Shown piece after piece: positions 46,347 through 56,814 of a stretch of 64,000 bases of DNA. Under the pieces are notes generated by a model that saw only the letters and a list, made by a program, of their open reading frames with translations, was not told where the DNA came from and made no database searches. The stretch is taken from positions 1-64,000 of the forward strand of contig JAGAYS010000038.1 of the NCBI GenBank assembly GCA_017940385.1, written 5' to 3'. Each line of letters opens with the position of its first letter. Position 1 is the stretch's first letter. The position numbers and the translations under genes are program-made. This DNA comes from Ruminobacter sp. GTDB lineage: Bacteria; Pseudomonadota; Gammaproteobacteria; Enterobacterales; Succinivibrionaceae.

Positions 46347-47753
46347 ATGAATACTTTTGCGAAAGTTGCCTTGGTAACAGCAGTTGCCGTGGGTACTGCA
46401 GGTGCGGGCGGTTTTGTAGCCAGCAGGATGCTCGGTCAGAATCTTTTTGAGAAGAAGCTTGAACATTTGGCCAAGAACCCAAATATTTCATATGAGAATC
46501 TTGAAAAGAGCTTCGATACCCGCAAGGACAAAATCACGGTCAAGTCAAAAGATCCTTATGCGGTTATTAATGAATATGAATTTATCATTGATACCAGATT
46601 CGTACTGGACGGTTTTCATTCAGATTTCAGCATCAACTATGACTACGAAAGCATCAAGGTTCTGAAAGACAGCGTTGTTATCAAGAATAAGCCTGAAAAC
46701 AGGGGTTATGTTGATTTCAGCTATCCTTCCGAAAACGGCACCGTTTATTTTGAGAATGATCCTTTCACCGTTGCACTCATTGATGATTCAGTTAGCTGTG
46801 ACATCGGTAAGCTTACCTCAAACATCGATTTCACCAACGGTCAGCTTTCACGTGAAACTTCAAAGATCATGGATTACATGATTAAGAAGGCAGATCCTAT
46901 CGTTCAGAAGTCACACGTCGATTCCATTAAGTGTACATCTGATGATTTCACCATGGAAATGGATGATTTCAACGTAAACATTCAGCAACTCGTATTCACC
47001 ATTCCAAGTATTTCAGGCTGGAAGATCGGAAAAATTACCGGTCAGATGTCAGATGACTCAAAGTTAAGTGTTGGTTCAGCTGAAGGTCAGTTCTCAATCA
47101 TAAACAACGGCAGTGGTGAAGATGACAATGTTTTCTCCATAGTTGCCAGCGTTTCAGATTTTAATCTCGAAACTCCAATTACTGAAAATGCCAAAACCGC
47201 AACGGAATCAGCAGAAAGCGTTGAAGCAGCTGCTGAAAACACCGTGAACGCTGAAGAAAAGGCTCCTGCCGCAAGTGTAGAGGTTGCTGCCGAAAATACC
47301 GTTGCTGCCGAAGAAAAGACTTCTGCAGCCTCTGTAGATAAGGTTAGCATTGCTAAGGCTGACTTCAGAATCTCCCTCAGTGATTTAAAGAAGTCAAATC
47401 TCGAAGACCTGCTCGTGAACATGAATACCGACAAACTGTTTGAAAATCAGAGTATAAACCTTGCAGTTAAGTCAGATGTTAAGACAACCGACGGTGATAC
47501 AGTGCTTGATGCCTCTCTTAAGACTCCTGACATGGATTACCTGCTGCAGAAGCACGATCTTGTAATCAACTACTCTGTATCAGAAAAGGTTGCCCAGAGA
47601 CTGTTTGAACAGGATCCTTCAATAAAGGAAGCCGTTGACGGTTTTGTTGCTCAGGGTTACGTTACCTTAAAGGACGGTGTATATTCCACCACCGTAACCA
47701 GCAAGGATTCATTTGAAATCTATGCAAACGGCAAGCTTGTTCAGATGTTCTAA
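46347..47753 (+). CDS. Exported or membrane-anchored protein, possibly DUF945 (YdgA-like)
   Basis: A 468-residue protein. ATG 46347 follows AAGGA. The N-terminus FAKVALVTAVAVGTAGAGGF is a signal anchor, and the rest is periplasmic with many alternating beta-strand patterns. The layout (short anchor, long beta-rich body, a late DLLVNMNTDKLFENQSINLAVKSDV region) recalls the DUF945/YdgA family of E. coli, but I cannot confirm this by eye. At about residues 285-330 there is an Ala/Glu-rich linker with repeated AAENTV...AEEK...AASV units. It is monocistronic with its own terminator. Function is unknown. Confidence 0.5.
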   Translation: MNTFAKVALVTAVAVGTAGAGGFVASRMLGQNLFEKKLEHLAKNPNISYENLEKSFDTRKDKITVKSKDPYAVINEYEFIIDTRFVLDGFHSDFSINYDYESIKVLKDSVVIKNKPENRGYVDFSYPSENGTVYFENDPFTVALIDDSVSCDIGKLTSNIDFTNGQLSRETSKIMDYMIKKADPIVQKSHVDSIKCTSDDFTMEMDDFNVNIQQLVFTIPSISGWKIGKITGQMSDDSKLSVGSAEGQFSIINNGSGEDDNVFSIVASVSDFNLETPITENAKTATESAESVEAAAENTVNAEEKAPAASVEVAAENTVAAEEKTSAASVDKVSIAKADFRISLSDLKKSNLEDLLVNMNTDKLFENQSINLAVKSDVKTTDGDTVLDASLKTPDMDYLLQKHDLVINYSVSEKVAQRLFEQDPSIKEAVDGFVAQGYVTLKDGVYSTTVTSKDSFEIYANGKLVQMF

Positions 47754-47796
47754 AAGACATCGGCATTCACTCTGAATGACTGTATAAGCAAAAAGG

Positions 47797-47824
47797 AAAC
47801 CGACGGCGTGCCGTCGGTTTTTTT
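47797..47824. terminator. Terminator after the 46347-47753 gene
   Basis: AAACCGACGGC (47797-47807), a 2-nt gap and GCCGTCGGTTT (47810-47820), then TTTT. Confidence 0.92.
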
Positions 47825-47884
47825 GTGTCTCTGCGGTAATTCCGCTTATGGTATTATCTTCACGGATATTTTCAGATACGGATG

Positions 47885-48520
47885 TTAATCTTTTACGAAG
47901 CATTCCTTGCTCATTCCGCATTGCGGACATACCCAGTCATCAGGCAGTTCCTCAAAAGGAATATCGCCGTCATAGTGATAACCGCAGACTCCGCAGGTAT
48001 AGGTCTCCTTTTCAGCCGGTGACGCCTTAGAGGAAGCAGAGCTGCTTGTGGATGCCGCAACGTTGTTCTGGTAGTATCTGTATGTCATCGGTTCTTCGGC
48101 TGAAACTCCGTCCATGGTATCCACAACCTCACAGCTCCAGAGCATGTGGGTGGAAAGTTCCAGTTCATGGAATACTCTTACCTTGAAGGCTCCGAGAGAG
48201 TTTTTGATGACGGGAATGCCGTCAAGCAGTTCATGTTCGGTATTTTCCCACTTGTTTGCGGTTGCGGCACTCTGGTAGCCGAAGTTTGCAATAAGTTCAG
48301 GTGAGGCGTTTTCCTGAAGGATTGAAACGGTGAACTCCCTGGCATTTCTGATGCATTGGGTGGTATATGATTTCTTATTTGTACAGACTTCGATGCCGAG
48401 AGGTGTCACGGTGGCCTGCAACAGCGCGTCAACAATGCATCCGCACTGTCTGCCGTTCTCATCGATTACGCCTATAACGTAAACACCGTGACTTATGTTC
48501 TTTAAGATATTTCCGTTCAT
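47885..48520 (-). CDS. Flavin reductase-rubredoxin fusion protein
   Basis: A 211-residue protein with two parts. Residues 1-150 are a flavin-reductase-like FMN-binding split-barrel domain ([23 protein letters not shown] and [11 protein letters not shown]). After a Ser/Ala linker (about 151-168), a rubredoxin domain carries the iron ligands CGVCGY and CPQCG. This fusion is known as high-molecular-weight rubredoxin in anaerobes, where it passes electrons from NAD(P)H to oxygen- or NO-reducing flavodiiron proteins. It supports an anaerobic, oxygen-tolerant lifestyle. No flavodiiron gene is nearby. Confidence 0.9.
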   Translation of the reverse strand: MNGNILKNISHGVYVIGVIDENGRQCGCIVDALLQATVTPLGIEVCTNKKSYTTQCIRNAREFTVSILQENASPELIANFGYQSAATANKWENTEHELLDGIPVIKNSLGAFKVRVFHELELSTHMLWSCEVVDTMDGVSAEEPMTYRYYQNNVAASTSSSASSKASPAEKETYTCGVCGYHYDGDIPFEELPDDWVCPQCGMSKECFVKD

Positions 48521-48635
48521 TATTTCCTACTCCATATAAATATATTATTATGTTTCTGCTTATATAATTCTGTTTAATTCTATTGTTTCAGGTCTTACGG
48601 AACTGCTTTTCATCAGTCGGATAAACCCCTGTCAG

Positions 48636-49505
48636 CTATCCTCCGTGTTTTATTCTGAAGAAGCAGCATGATTTGCGGGGATTGATGCTGTAGTAGATAA
48701 CCACCAGCCCGATTTCCGCAAACAGTATCAGCAGAATTGAAAACAGTGATTCGTATATGTTGTTGAATGCCTGTGCCAGAGTGCCGATTAGTGGCAGCAT
48801 GAGAAGCATGATAATGGATATTACCATTCGCTGGAACAGTCTCTTGTTTCTGTTCGGTGAATGGAGTCTAATCTTTTCTGGCGGAATACGTATCCTGTCA
48901 GGTTCAACTATTATGGTTTTTTCCTGACGGGGGGATTTAATTTCATCCGATGACCGGGAGTCGTCTTCCTTTGGAGTCATGATTCTCTTACGTTCGCGGT
49001 TTTCCTGTTCCTTAATCCTGTCACGATCAACTTTTTCACCGCGGGCCGGAACTCCCTCGATGATAAAGCTTATGTTATTGTTAAATTTCGGAACGTGAGC
49101 CTTGACTTTGATGTCCGTGAGTGCTGTACAGCCGGCATTTACCGCTGTTTCAATCATGAGATCCAAGGCATGTTCCTTGTTGGGACTTTCCCCGACGAGT
49201 ACATAACTTCTGGAGACTTCGGTAACCTTCAGTTTCCGTGTATCCGTGAAGCTGCTTAAATAAAAACCGTTGCGTTCGTTCGGTATCTGATACTTAACGA
49301 TGTCGGTGACTGATGCAAATTTGCGGAAAAAGCTTCTGCGTCTGTTTTCGGTGTCCGTAAGAGGGGTGAATTCCACATCATCGGAAATGGACAGCTTCAG
49401 CCTGGGGTCACAGTCCTCAGCTGAAAAGTAGTAACGGTTGTCATCATAGCTGATGATTATGCCGTATTTCTGCTGTTTTGGAATCCTTACAATAATACCG
49501 AGCAT
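48636..49505 (-). CDS. Hypothetical protein: cold-shock-like N-terminus, C-terminal membrane anchor
   Basis: A 289-residue protein that I do not recognise as a whole. Residues 1-50 (IIVRIPKQQKYGIIISYDDNRYYFSAEDC, LSISDDVEFTP) look like a cold-shock/S1-type beta barrel. Residues about 70-155 include a possible YbjQ-like alpha-beta unit (HALDLMIETAVNAGCTALTDIKVK). A charged, Arg/Glu-rich linker (about 160-220) follows, then two membrane helices (about 225-275). It may be a membrane-tethered nucleic-acid-binding protein, which is inference. It is alone on its strand, 115 bp before the rubredoxin fusion in transcription order. Confidence 0.6.
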   Translation of the reverse strand: MLGIIVRIPKQQKYGIIISYDDNRYYFSAEDCDPRLKLSISDDVEFTPLTDTENRRRSFFRKFASVTDIVKYQIPNERNGFYLSSFTDTRKLKVTEVSRSYVLVGESPNKEHALDLMIETAVNAGCTALTDIKVKAHVPKFNNNISFIIEGVPARGEKVDRDRIKEQENRERKRIMTPKEDDSRSSDEIKSPRQEKTIIVEPDRIRIPPEKIRLHSPNRNKRLFQRMVISIIMLLMLPLIGTLAQAFNNIYESLFSILLILFAEIGLVVIYYSINPRKSCCFFRIKHGG

Positions 49506-49772
49506 ATGATACCTTGGGAGAAAAAATTACAGGCGGTTGGCCTCTTTATCTATGATAAGTGAAAAGGACTTAAAACATAAAGGCCATTACTTAAAAATTG
49601 TTTTTTGTTGTGATCTGTAAGTTAGATGCACCGTTTTGGTTATTCCTGTCCGTACAATGACCGGGCTCACGAATGGAATATGGTCAGTTACGGCAGAACC
49701 TGCTTTAATTTTTTTTCCGACGGAATTATCATTGCAGAAATCATTTGAATGATGAAACATCGGAGGAGAATC

Positions 49773-50453
49773 ATGGCAAGAAAGTTTTTCATAACAGGAA
49801 CGGACACTGATGCCGGCAAGACATTCTGTGCCTGCGTGCTTACGCGCAGACTTATTGAGGCAGGACTTAAAGTAAGACCTTACAAGCCCGTGGTTGCAGG
49901 TTTTGAGAACGGCAGAAATGCCGATCTGGAAAGTCACATAAGAGCCTCAGGGTTAAGTTTGAAGCCTGCTGACATCACGACATTTGCCTATCAGGAGGCC
50001 ATTGCTCCACACATTGCCGCAGTTCATGAGAATAATCCCATTGATTTCGGGAGTCTGGACAGGGATCTGGCTAAGGCGGAAACTTCAGGCGCCGATGTGG
50101 TAATCACCGAGGGGGCCGGAGGCTGGTATCTTCCTGTCAGTGACACAGTACTTCTGCCTGAGTGGCCGGCACTTAAGGGGATGGAGATAATAATCGTTGT
50201 AGGCATGAAGCTTGGCTGCCTTAATCATGCCATGATGACGGCTACTCTTCTTAAGAAGGAGGGATTCAATCCTGTCGGCTTTATCGCAAATACGACCACG
50301 CCACAGAAGATGCCTTTTTATGCGGAGAACCTTAATACTCTTAAAAGAATAATGCCGTGTCCGTTCATCGGTGAGGTCAGTTATCGGGAGGACGGAGATT
50401 TCATGAAGGCTCATGACACTCTCGATCTGTCGGCACTTAGCTTCTGCAAATAA
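49773..50453 (+). CDS. bioD: ATP-dependent dethiobiotin synthetase
   Basis: A 226-residue P-loop enzyme that closes the ureido ring of dethiobiotin. It has GTDTDAGKT at the start, PYKPVVAGFE, and the ITEGAGGWYLPV block with the substrate-binding acidic residue. ATG 49773 has GGAGGA just upstream; the in-frame ATG at 49749 is ahead of that site and rejected. It stands alone without other bio genes. There is no terminator before htpX, but a TATAAT (50491-50496) in the gap suggests a separate promoter for the latter. Confidence 0.94.
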   Translation: MARKFFITGTDTDAGKTFCACVLTRRLIEAGLKVRPYKPVVAGFENGRNADLESHIRASGLSLKPADITTFAYQEAIAPHIAAVHENNPIDFGSLDRDLAKAETSGADVVITEGAGGWYLPVSDTVLLPEWPALKGMEIIIVVGMKLGCLNHAMMTATLLKKEGFNPVGFIANTTTPQKMPFYAENLNTLKRIMPCPFIGEVSYREDGDFMKAHDTLDLSALSFCK

Positions 50454-50628
50454 TGTAATGAACACACAATAATTTACGTTATAAATTGGTTATAATGCGA
50501 AACTGTAGATTTTATCCCTTACAGGTTTAAGATATTCTGTCTGTTCATTTATAACTGAACCAGTCAGAATTAAACCGCAAGGAATTGTTATATTTTTCAG
50601 ATATTGAAATTATTATCCCGGAGGAAAG

Positions 50629-51522
50629 ATGGTAATCAGATTGTTTTTCTATTTTCTGACGGTTATTGCCGTTCTCATAGTCGGAACCGTTGCTCTTAAC
50701 ATAATCTGTTCGGCTCTCGGTTATCCGTTGAGTACGGAGGATCTTGTCATGTGCGTCGGCACCATGTCGGTAATGGGCATCGGCGGTTCACTCATAAGCC
50801 TGTTCATGTCCAAGAGTTCTGTAATGAAGCAGATGCATGTTCAGCTCATAAACAATCCTTCAAACGACGGTGAACAGTGGCTTGTCGACACTATCAGAAA
50901 CATAGCCGACAAAAAAGGACTCAAGATGCCTGATGTGGGCATCTATGATGCAAATGAAATGAATGCCTTTGCCACCGGTTGGAACAGGGACTCAGCTCTT
51001 GTTGCCGTATCCACCGGTCTTCTCCGTTCCATGAACAAAAAGCAGATTGAAGCGGTTTTGGGCCATGAGCTTTCACACGTGGATAACGGAGATATGGTAA
51101 CACTCACACTGGTGCAGGGGGTGGTTAATACCTTCGTTCTGGTGCTTTCTAATATTCTGGCATCTGTTCTTACAGCCGTAATGGCCGGCAAGGATGGAAA
51201 CAGAAGTCGTGTAAGCACGTCAATGGCAAGCAACACAATGTTTTACGTGATGCAGACTCTGTTCGGTTTTCTCGGCACTGCCGTTGTGATGTGGTTTTCC
51301 AGATACAGAGAGTACAGGGCTGATGCCGGCTCAGCTGACGTGCTTGGTAAGGAAAGCATGATTTCCGCATTGGAAGCACTAAAGGGTGACAGTTCACCCG
51401 TAACCAAAAAGAGTCGCGTGGTTAAGGCTCTCTGCATTAACGCTCGTGATTTTGGGGAACTTTTCATGTCTCATCCTCCTCTTGAAAAGCGCATTGCCGC
51501 TCTTCAGGCAAGAGAAAAGTAA
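50629..51522 (+). CDS. htpX: Membrane-bound zinc metalloprotease HtpX
   Basis: A 297-residue inner-membrane protease involved in membrane-protein quality control together with FtsH. Two N-terminal helices are followed by the zinc motif HELSHVDNGD, two more helices (about residues 155-220) and the third ligand in a YRADAGSADVLGK block. GGAGG precedes the ATG at normal spacing. The length is close to E. coli HtpX (293). A strong hairpin ends the unit. Confidence 0.96.
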   Translation: MVIRLFFYFLTVIAVLIVGTVALNIICSALGYPLSTEDLVMCVGTMSVMGIGGSLISLFMSKSSVMKQMHVQLINNPSNDGEQWLVDTIRNIADKKGLKMPDVGIYDANEMNAFATGWNRDSALVAVSTGLLRSMNKKQIEAVLGHELSHVDNGDMVTLTLVQGVVNTFVLVLSNILASVLTAVMAGKDGNRSRVSTSMASNTMFYVMQTLFGFLGTAVVMWFSRYREYRADAGSADVLGKESMISALEALKGDSSPVTKKSRVVKALCINARDFGELFMSHPPLEKRIAALQAREK

Positions 51523-51546
51523 CAGCATCGTCTAGTAAAACGTCTG

Positions 51547-51582
51547 AAGCCCCGGTCCGTAGATACGGATCGGGGCTTTCTG
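51547..51582. terminator. Terminator of htpX
   Basis: Stem AAGCCCCG...TCCGT-AGAT-ACGGA...CGGGGCTT with single-base bulges, followed by TTC and a TTT run. Confidence 0.8.
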
Positions 51583-51979
51583 TTTACGGAACGACAAAGG
51601 AACATCTGACTTTAGGTCTGAACGGATTATCTGACCGAATATCCTGATGTGCCGTAAGCAGACATGATGAACGTATGTTATTAGTCCGCAGAAGGCATTA
51701 CGGCCTGTCTGCATCGTCTGATTCTTAGGAATGCATGAACTGAATTATACAATTTTTTAAAGTGCGGATTTCCGTAAGATAATAATTTTGGAAGCGTTAG
51801 ATGTCTATTTTTTATACATAGAGAATAAAAATTATAGTATTGGTATTGTAAATATAAAAAATAGATGTAATATATAAAAGCAAAAGGAAATCTATTTCCT
51901 TCGTCCTGCTATTGAAGCTTGGTTTAAAGACTGAAATTTATATAAAAGATCGAAGAAGTCGTAATTTAGTTGAAAGGAT
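51583..51979. other. AT-rich upstream region of the VWA-protein gene
   Basis: About 400 bp. The part from 51720 is extremely AT-rich (for example ATATAAAAAATAGATG), a likely promoter or silencing target. No gene is visible. Confidence 0.35.
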
Positions 51980-53854
51980 ATGAACATGCAGATAAATCAT
52001 GGTGCTTTGCCGTTGATCATGGGCAATTATGCAAGTAATTTTGGTATCAATCTTTATATGTACGGTGCATCCGCATACACTGACGGCAAAAATATTACAA
52101 TACCGCGACTCAATTTCAATAATCCTGAGGAAATGGATCTGGCTTTCGGTTATGTGGCGCATGAATGCGGTCACGTGAGATACAGTGATTTTGATGTATT
52201 CGGTAAATCTTATGACAAGACAGGGATTCTTCCTAGAATTTTCAATGCTCTTGAGGATACGCGCATTGAGAATCTGCAGATGGCTAACTGGCCGGGGTTA
52301 AGGAAAACCTTCAACAACATAGTTGGAAAGCTGGATGAATCCGTATGCCGTTATCTTAAGAACTGCAAAAACAGAGCCAGCCTTATAACGGCGTTTCTTG
52401 ACTGCTCAAACAGAGTCCGCTGTCTGAATCAGAATTCCGGTAACAGCCTTAAGGCAGCGAGAAACAGACTCAAGAAGATAATACCGGAGACTGTGATTGA
52501 AGCAATTGAGGATAAAGCTGCAGGATCGGTGAACTGCCGTGATTCTGCTGAGGTTCTTGAACTTAGCCGTGAAATACTGAATATATTCAAGAGTTGCTTT
52601 GAGCTTGTCAATGACGAATACATGCGTCAGAGGGAGTCGGATAATAATCTTTCCGAAAAAGCAGAAAATACCGGTATGCTTTCAGGTTCGTCAGGGAATG
52701 GAGGAAGTTTCTCTGATTCGGAAGATTGTTCCGCCACTCGAAAAAATCATGCGGAAACAGGAACGCCTTTTCAGACTGATCTCTTTGACTCCGTGTTTAA
52801 CAGTGGGGCAGAGACCTCATCCGTGCCTGAATCTCATGTTGAACGGAGTCTCAGTGAATACGGCGGTTTTCTCTCAGAGTTTGGTAACAGTGATGCAGAT
52901 GGTAACTGCTCCGGTAAGAGACGCAAAATGATTCGTGAGTTTGAAAAGATTATAGGCAGGATGAAGGAACCGTTCAGCTTTTCCGAAAATTCGCAGTGTG
53001 ACCGTCGACATCCGGATCTTTCCACCATTATTGAAAACTGTTCAGCTAAGTCTAAAGGCGCAGTGGACATAGGTTCTCTTGTTTCCAGAAACTCAGCACC
53101 GGCAAAGGATCTGTCACTTTACAGAAAGGTTCTTAATGACAACACTTTGCGCACGGACATTAACCATCTTGTTAAAGGTTATGAGGAATGGAATTACGGA
53201 GCCGCTTCATCAGGAAGATGTCTTGACGTGAGACGCTATCAGTATACATACGGAGGAATGCTCAGTGACAATGTGTTCATGAAGAAGCGTCCTCGCCGGG
53301 CTCTTAATACTACGGTGCATCTTCTTGTGGATATTTCAGGTTCAATGAGCAGACCATGCAGACCGGAAAGCAGTGTTACCAGGTCACAGGTGGCAAATCA
53401 TCTGGCACTGTCACTTGCTATGTCACTGGAGAATGTTAGAAACGTTGATAACCGTGTTATCTACTTTCCGGGAAACTGCTGCGAATATGAGGAAGTTTAT
53501 CGCAGCGGACAATCACTTGTTGAGAGGGCTACATATTTTGATTTAATGCCGAGGGGATGTACTCCTCTTGCTCAGGCCCTTCTGTACTCAATGAGCAACA
53601 TGCCTAGCGTGGATAAATACCATCGCAATATCATTATAGTTATTACCGACGGAGAACCGGACAATTACGAGTTTGCTTCCGAGATGCTGAATAAGGCAAA
53701 GGGTGACAGCATAGAAGTGTATGCACTCAGGGTGGCACCTCATGGTGACAGGTTAAGGAAACTGTTTGAAGAGAGTGTTGATATCGGTAATGCTTCAGAA
53801 CTTCCTGCGGCTTTGACTGAGCTTCTTGCCGATAAGGTATTCAGCTACTGCTAG
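51980..53854 (+). CDS. VWA-domain protein, CobT-like, with an HExxH-like N-terminal motif
   Basis: A 624-residue protein with no signal peptide. The N-terminal part has AHECGHVRYSDFDVF, a zinc-metalloprotease-like His-Glu-x-x-His, followed by NALEDTRIENLQ. The middle (about residues 220-310) is a Ser/Asn/Gly-rich linker. The C-terminal von Willebrand A domain has a complete MIDAS: DISGSM, a conserved Thr in GCTPLAQALLYS, and ITDGEPDN. This layout is known from the CobT-like VWA proteins normally paired with a MoxR-type AAA+ ATPase, but no such ATPase gene is present here. ATG 51980 or 51986, after AAAGGAT. The gene stands alone after very AT-rich DNA. Confidence 0.82.
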   Translation: MNMQINHGALPLIMGNYASNFGINLYMYGASAYTDGKNITIPRLNFNNPEEMDLAFGYVAHECGHVRYSDFDVFGKSYDKTGILPRIFNALEDTRIENLQMANWPGLRKTFNNIVGKLDESVCRYLKNCKNRASLITAFLDCSNRVRCLNQNSGNSLKAARNRLKKIIPETVIEAIEDKAAGSVNCRDSAEVLELSREILNIFKSCFELVNDEYMRQRESDNNLSEKAENTGMLSGSSGNGGSFSDSEDCSATRKNHAETGTPFQTDLFDSVFNSGAETSSVPESHVERSLSEYGGFLSEFGNSDADGNCSGKRRKMIREFEKIIGRMKEPFSFSENSQCDRRHPDLSTIIENCSAKSKGAVDIGSLVSRNSAPAKDLSLYRKVLNDNTLRTDINHLVKGYEEWNYGAASSGRCLDVRRYQYTYGGMLSDNVFMKKRPRRALNTTVHLLVDISGSMSRPCRPESSVTRSQVANHLALSLAMSLENVRNVDNRVIYFPGNCCEYEEVYRSGQSLVERATYFDLMPRGCTPLAQALLYSMSNMPSVDKYHRNIIIVITDGEPDNYEFASEMLNKAKGDSIEVYALRVAPHGDRLRKLFEESVDIGNASELPAALTELLADKVFSYC

Positions 53855-53881
53855 TAAATATGAGTAATGAGTAAGATGTTG

Positions 53882-53904
53882 TCACATCATGTAGGATGAT
53901 GTGA
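53882..53904 (+). terminator. Hairpin after the VWA gene
   Basis: TCACATCAT-GTAGG-ATGATGTGA, 9-bp arms, 28 bp after the stop. A TTTTT run comes only 18 bp later, so termination is uncertain. Confidence 0.4.
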
Positions 53905-54006
53905 TAAGAATTACTTAATGTTTTTATTCGGATGAAAACGGATAAGAAAAGAGAGCTGGGGAATTTTCCGTTACTGAATGTCAGATGTGTGAAATCTCAG
54001 ATAAAT

Positions 54007-54034
54007 AAAAAGGGAGTTTAAAAACTCCCTTTTT
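54007..54034. terminator. Terminator of gapA, bidirectional
   Basis: AAAAAGGGAGTTT (54007-54019), 2-nt loop, AAACTCCCTTTTT (54022-54034). T runs are present on both strands between convergent genes. Confidence 0.92.
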
Positions 54035-54066
54035 CACGATAACTTAGTTACAAACTAAAGTTAAAA

Positions 54067-55092
<1,026 letters not shown>

Positions 55093-55191
55093 CTAAAATG
55101 TGTTTAATGAAATTATCCTGACAATGTATACGGTGAAAGCACGTAAACATTATCAAAGACTGAAAAAAAGCTTACCGCTTAAGTTGTCAGT

Positions 55192-55220
55192 ATTATAGAT
55201 TAATTCTGAATTTTAGACAA
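55192..55220 (-). promoter_or_regulatory. Sigma70 promoter of gapA
   Basis: On the minus strand TTGTCT (55220-55215), 17 bp, then a perfect TATAAT (55197-55192). It lies about 110 bp before the ATG. The 300 bp upstream (55221-55520) hold no gene; TTGTCTAAAA occurs again on the plus strand at about 55253. Confidence 0.85.
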
Positions 55221-55520
55221 CTTTTTTCACACTTTTGCCATGTATGTGAGTGTTGTCTAAAAAATAAAATGACGAACTGCAGATATCGTACTAATTATCA
55301 TTAATAGTTGATGACCCGGGGTTGTTAAAACATAGTGTTTTACGCTGTTTTTAAGGTGGATCAGGCTCTTTTCGTAGTGCAATGATAAATAATATCAATC
55401 ATCTGCAGTTCATTTAAAAGTGTAATGATATCTTCCGAATTTAGTATGCCGGTCAGATGGATTGTAAGATGCATGTGTAAAAGAGCGGAGGAACCTAAAA
55501 ATTTTTCTCATCAGAAAAAA

Positions 55521-56408
55521 TTACGGCAGGATGCTGTTTTTCGGTTCAAACGATTTTACCAGCTGTTTCAGGAACAGTTCCACAACCGGAGTAAACACCT
55601 GATATTTTCTCCAGAGAAGATAGGTTGGGGTGGATAATTTAGGATGGAGAGGAATCCATACGAGTTCACTGTCATTAATAAGACCTTTGTATGAAAGCAT
55701 GATACAAACCTTTTCTCTAACCATGACACTTCCGTTATAAGCGAGATTAACCGTGTCCGTTATTTTAAGTTTGTCGACATCCTGACCGCACCATTTAGTC
55801 ATTTCTTCGGATAATCCCTGTGTTGAAATGATTAAATTCTGATTCAGCAGATTCTCAAAGGTAATTTTTTCCTTTTTTGCCAGTGGGTGATCCTTCCTTA
55901 CGACAATTCCCCATTCATCATTTGCAGGATATCTGACGTGATTGTACTTATTAAGATTCGGAATACCGGAAATTATAATAAAATCCAGAAGGCCTCTGTC
56001 TAACATCTCTTCCACCTGAACAGTCATACCGCTTATGATGTGGCATCTTAGTCCGGGGTAGTTTCTGCGGAAAGATAAGAGCTCTCTTGAAAATATATCC
56101 ATGTGGCAGGATTCGAGGGCTCCAACATGAACGTCTCCGCCGGTTATTTCATCAAGTTCCTCAAATTCCTGTTTGGTCTTTTCAAACAGGGAAACAATGT
56201 CTTCCGCACGTTTGCGCAGCAGCATTCCCTCCTCAGTAAGGTTCATGCCTTCGCTGCTGCGAAAGAACAGTGGACGTCCAAATTCATCTTCGAGTTCTTT
56301 CATCTGTTTGGACAAGGCTGACTGAGTTATGTAAAGCGACTGTGAGGCTTTGGTCATGTTTCCCAGTCTGGCAATCTGAAGAAAATTTTTTAACAGCTTT
56401 ATATCCAT
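55521..56408 (-). CDS. LysR-family transcriptional regulator
   Basis: A 295-residue regulator. The winged-helix head is LLKNFLQIARLGNMTKASQSLYITQSALSKQMKELEDEFGRPLFFR, with the classical AS..L..TQSALS recognition helix. The effector-binding domain follows (GGDVHVGALESCHMDIF and HPLAKKEKITFENLLNQNLI). It is divergent from a small helical protein and an exported hydrolase, with a perfect palindrome between them, the usual layout of a LysR activator controlling its neighbour. The inducer is unknown. Confidence 0.93.
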   Translation of the reverse strand: MDIKLLKNFLQIARLGNMTKASQSLYITQSALSKQMKELEDEFGRPLFFRSSEGMNLTEEGMLLRKRAEDIVSLFEKTKQEFEELDEITGGDVHVGALESCHMDIFSRELLSFRRNYPGLRCHIISGMTVQVEEMLDRGLLDFIIISGIPNLNKYNHVRYPANDEWGIVVRKDHPLAKKEKITFENLLNQNLIISTQGLSEEMTKWCGQDVDKLKITDTVNLAYNGSVMVREKVCIMLSYKGLINDSELVWIPLHPKLSTPTYLLWRKYQVFTPVVELFLKQLVKSFEPKNSILP

Positions 56409-56450
56409 GGGAGCCTTTCTTATTCGTATAGATGGGTAAGCGGGAGTGGA

Positions 56451-56477
56451 TATATTATTCCTAACAGGAATAATATA
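56451..56477. promoter_or_regulatory. Perfect 27-bp palindrome, probable LysR operator
   Basis: TATATTATTCCT (56451-56462), AAC, AGGAATAATATA (56466-56477): 12-bp arms without mismatch. The inner ATTCCT-N3-AGGAAT contains the T-N11-A pattern of LysR sites. It lies 43 bp before the regulator start and 67 bp before the divergent gene. Confidence 0.75.
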
Positions 56478-56543
56478 CCATGAAATTTTACCATTAGTAA
56501 TTGAAACGGTGGTGATATATATTTAAAGCATAAGGAGATGGTC

Positions 56544-56795
56544 ATGAAAATAATACTTAAAGATTCACTGAACATCAGAGACTGTCTTCGTGATGCAGGT
56601 TGTTCAGATGCATTCAGTCAAAGCTGTGTCGAATACTATGATAACCGTCAGTACAGGAAGGTTATCTCTGAAATTAAGGAAAAGAGGAAGGTTTTGAGAC
56701 AACAGCTTCAACAGACTCAGTTTGAGATAGATACGTTGGATTACCTCATCAATGAAATACGGCATAAGATTGAATACAGTGCAGCTAATCAATAA
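56544..56795 (+). CDS. Small helical protein of unknown function
   Basis: An 83-residue protein starting at ATG 56544 with AAGGAG six bases upstream (the ATG at 56538 overlaps that site). The first part (IRDCLRDAGCSDAFSQSCVEYY) is a small helical unit. The second (YRKVISEIKEKRKVLRQQLQQTQFEIDTLDYLI) is a probable coiled coil. I recall similar 80-residue proteins, ending in a CLDYLI-like segment, as common hypotheticals next to regulators and oxidoreductases or hydrolases in anaerobes. It is cotranscribed with the hydrolase, 19 bp ahead of it, and is probably controlled by the divergent LysR protein. Confidence 0.75.
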   Translation: MKIILKDSLNIRDCLRDAGCSDAFSQSCVEYYDNRQYRKVISEIKEKRKVLRQQLQQTQFEIDTLDYLINEIRHKIEYSAANQ

Positions 56796-56814
56796 ATACC
56801 AATGGAGAAAGCTT

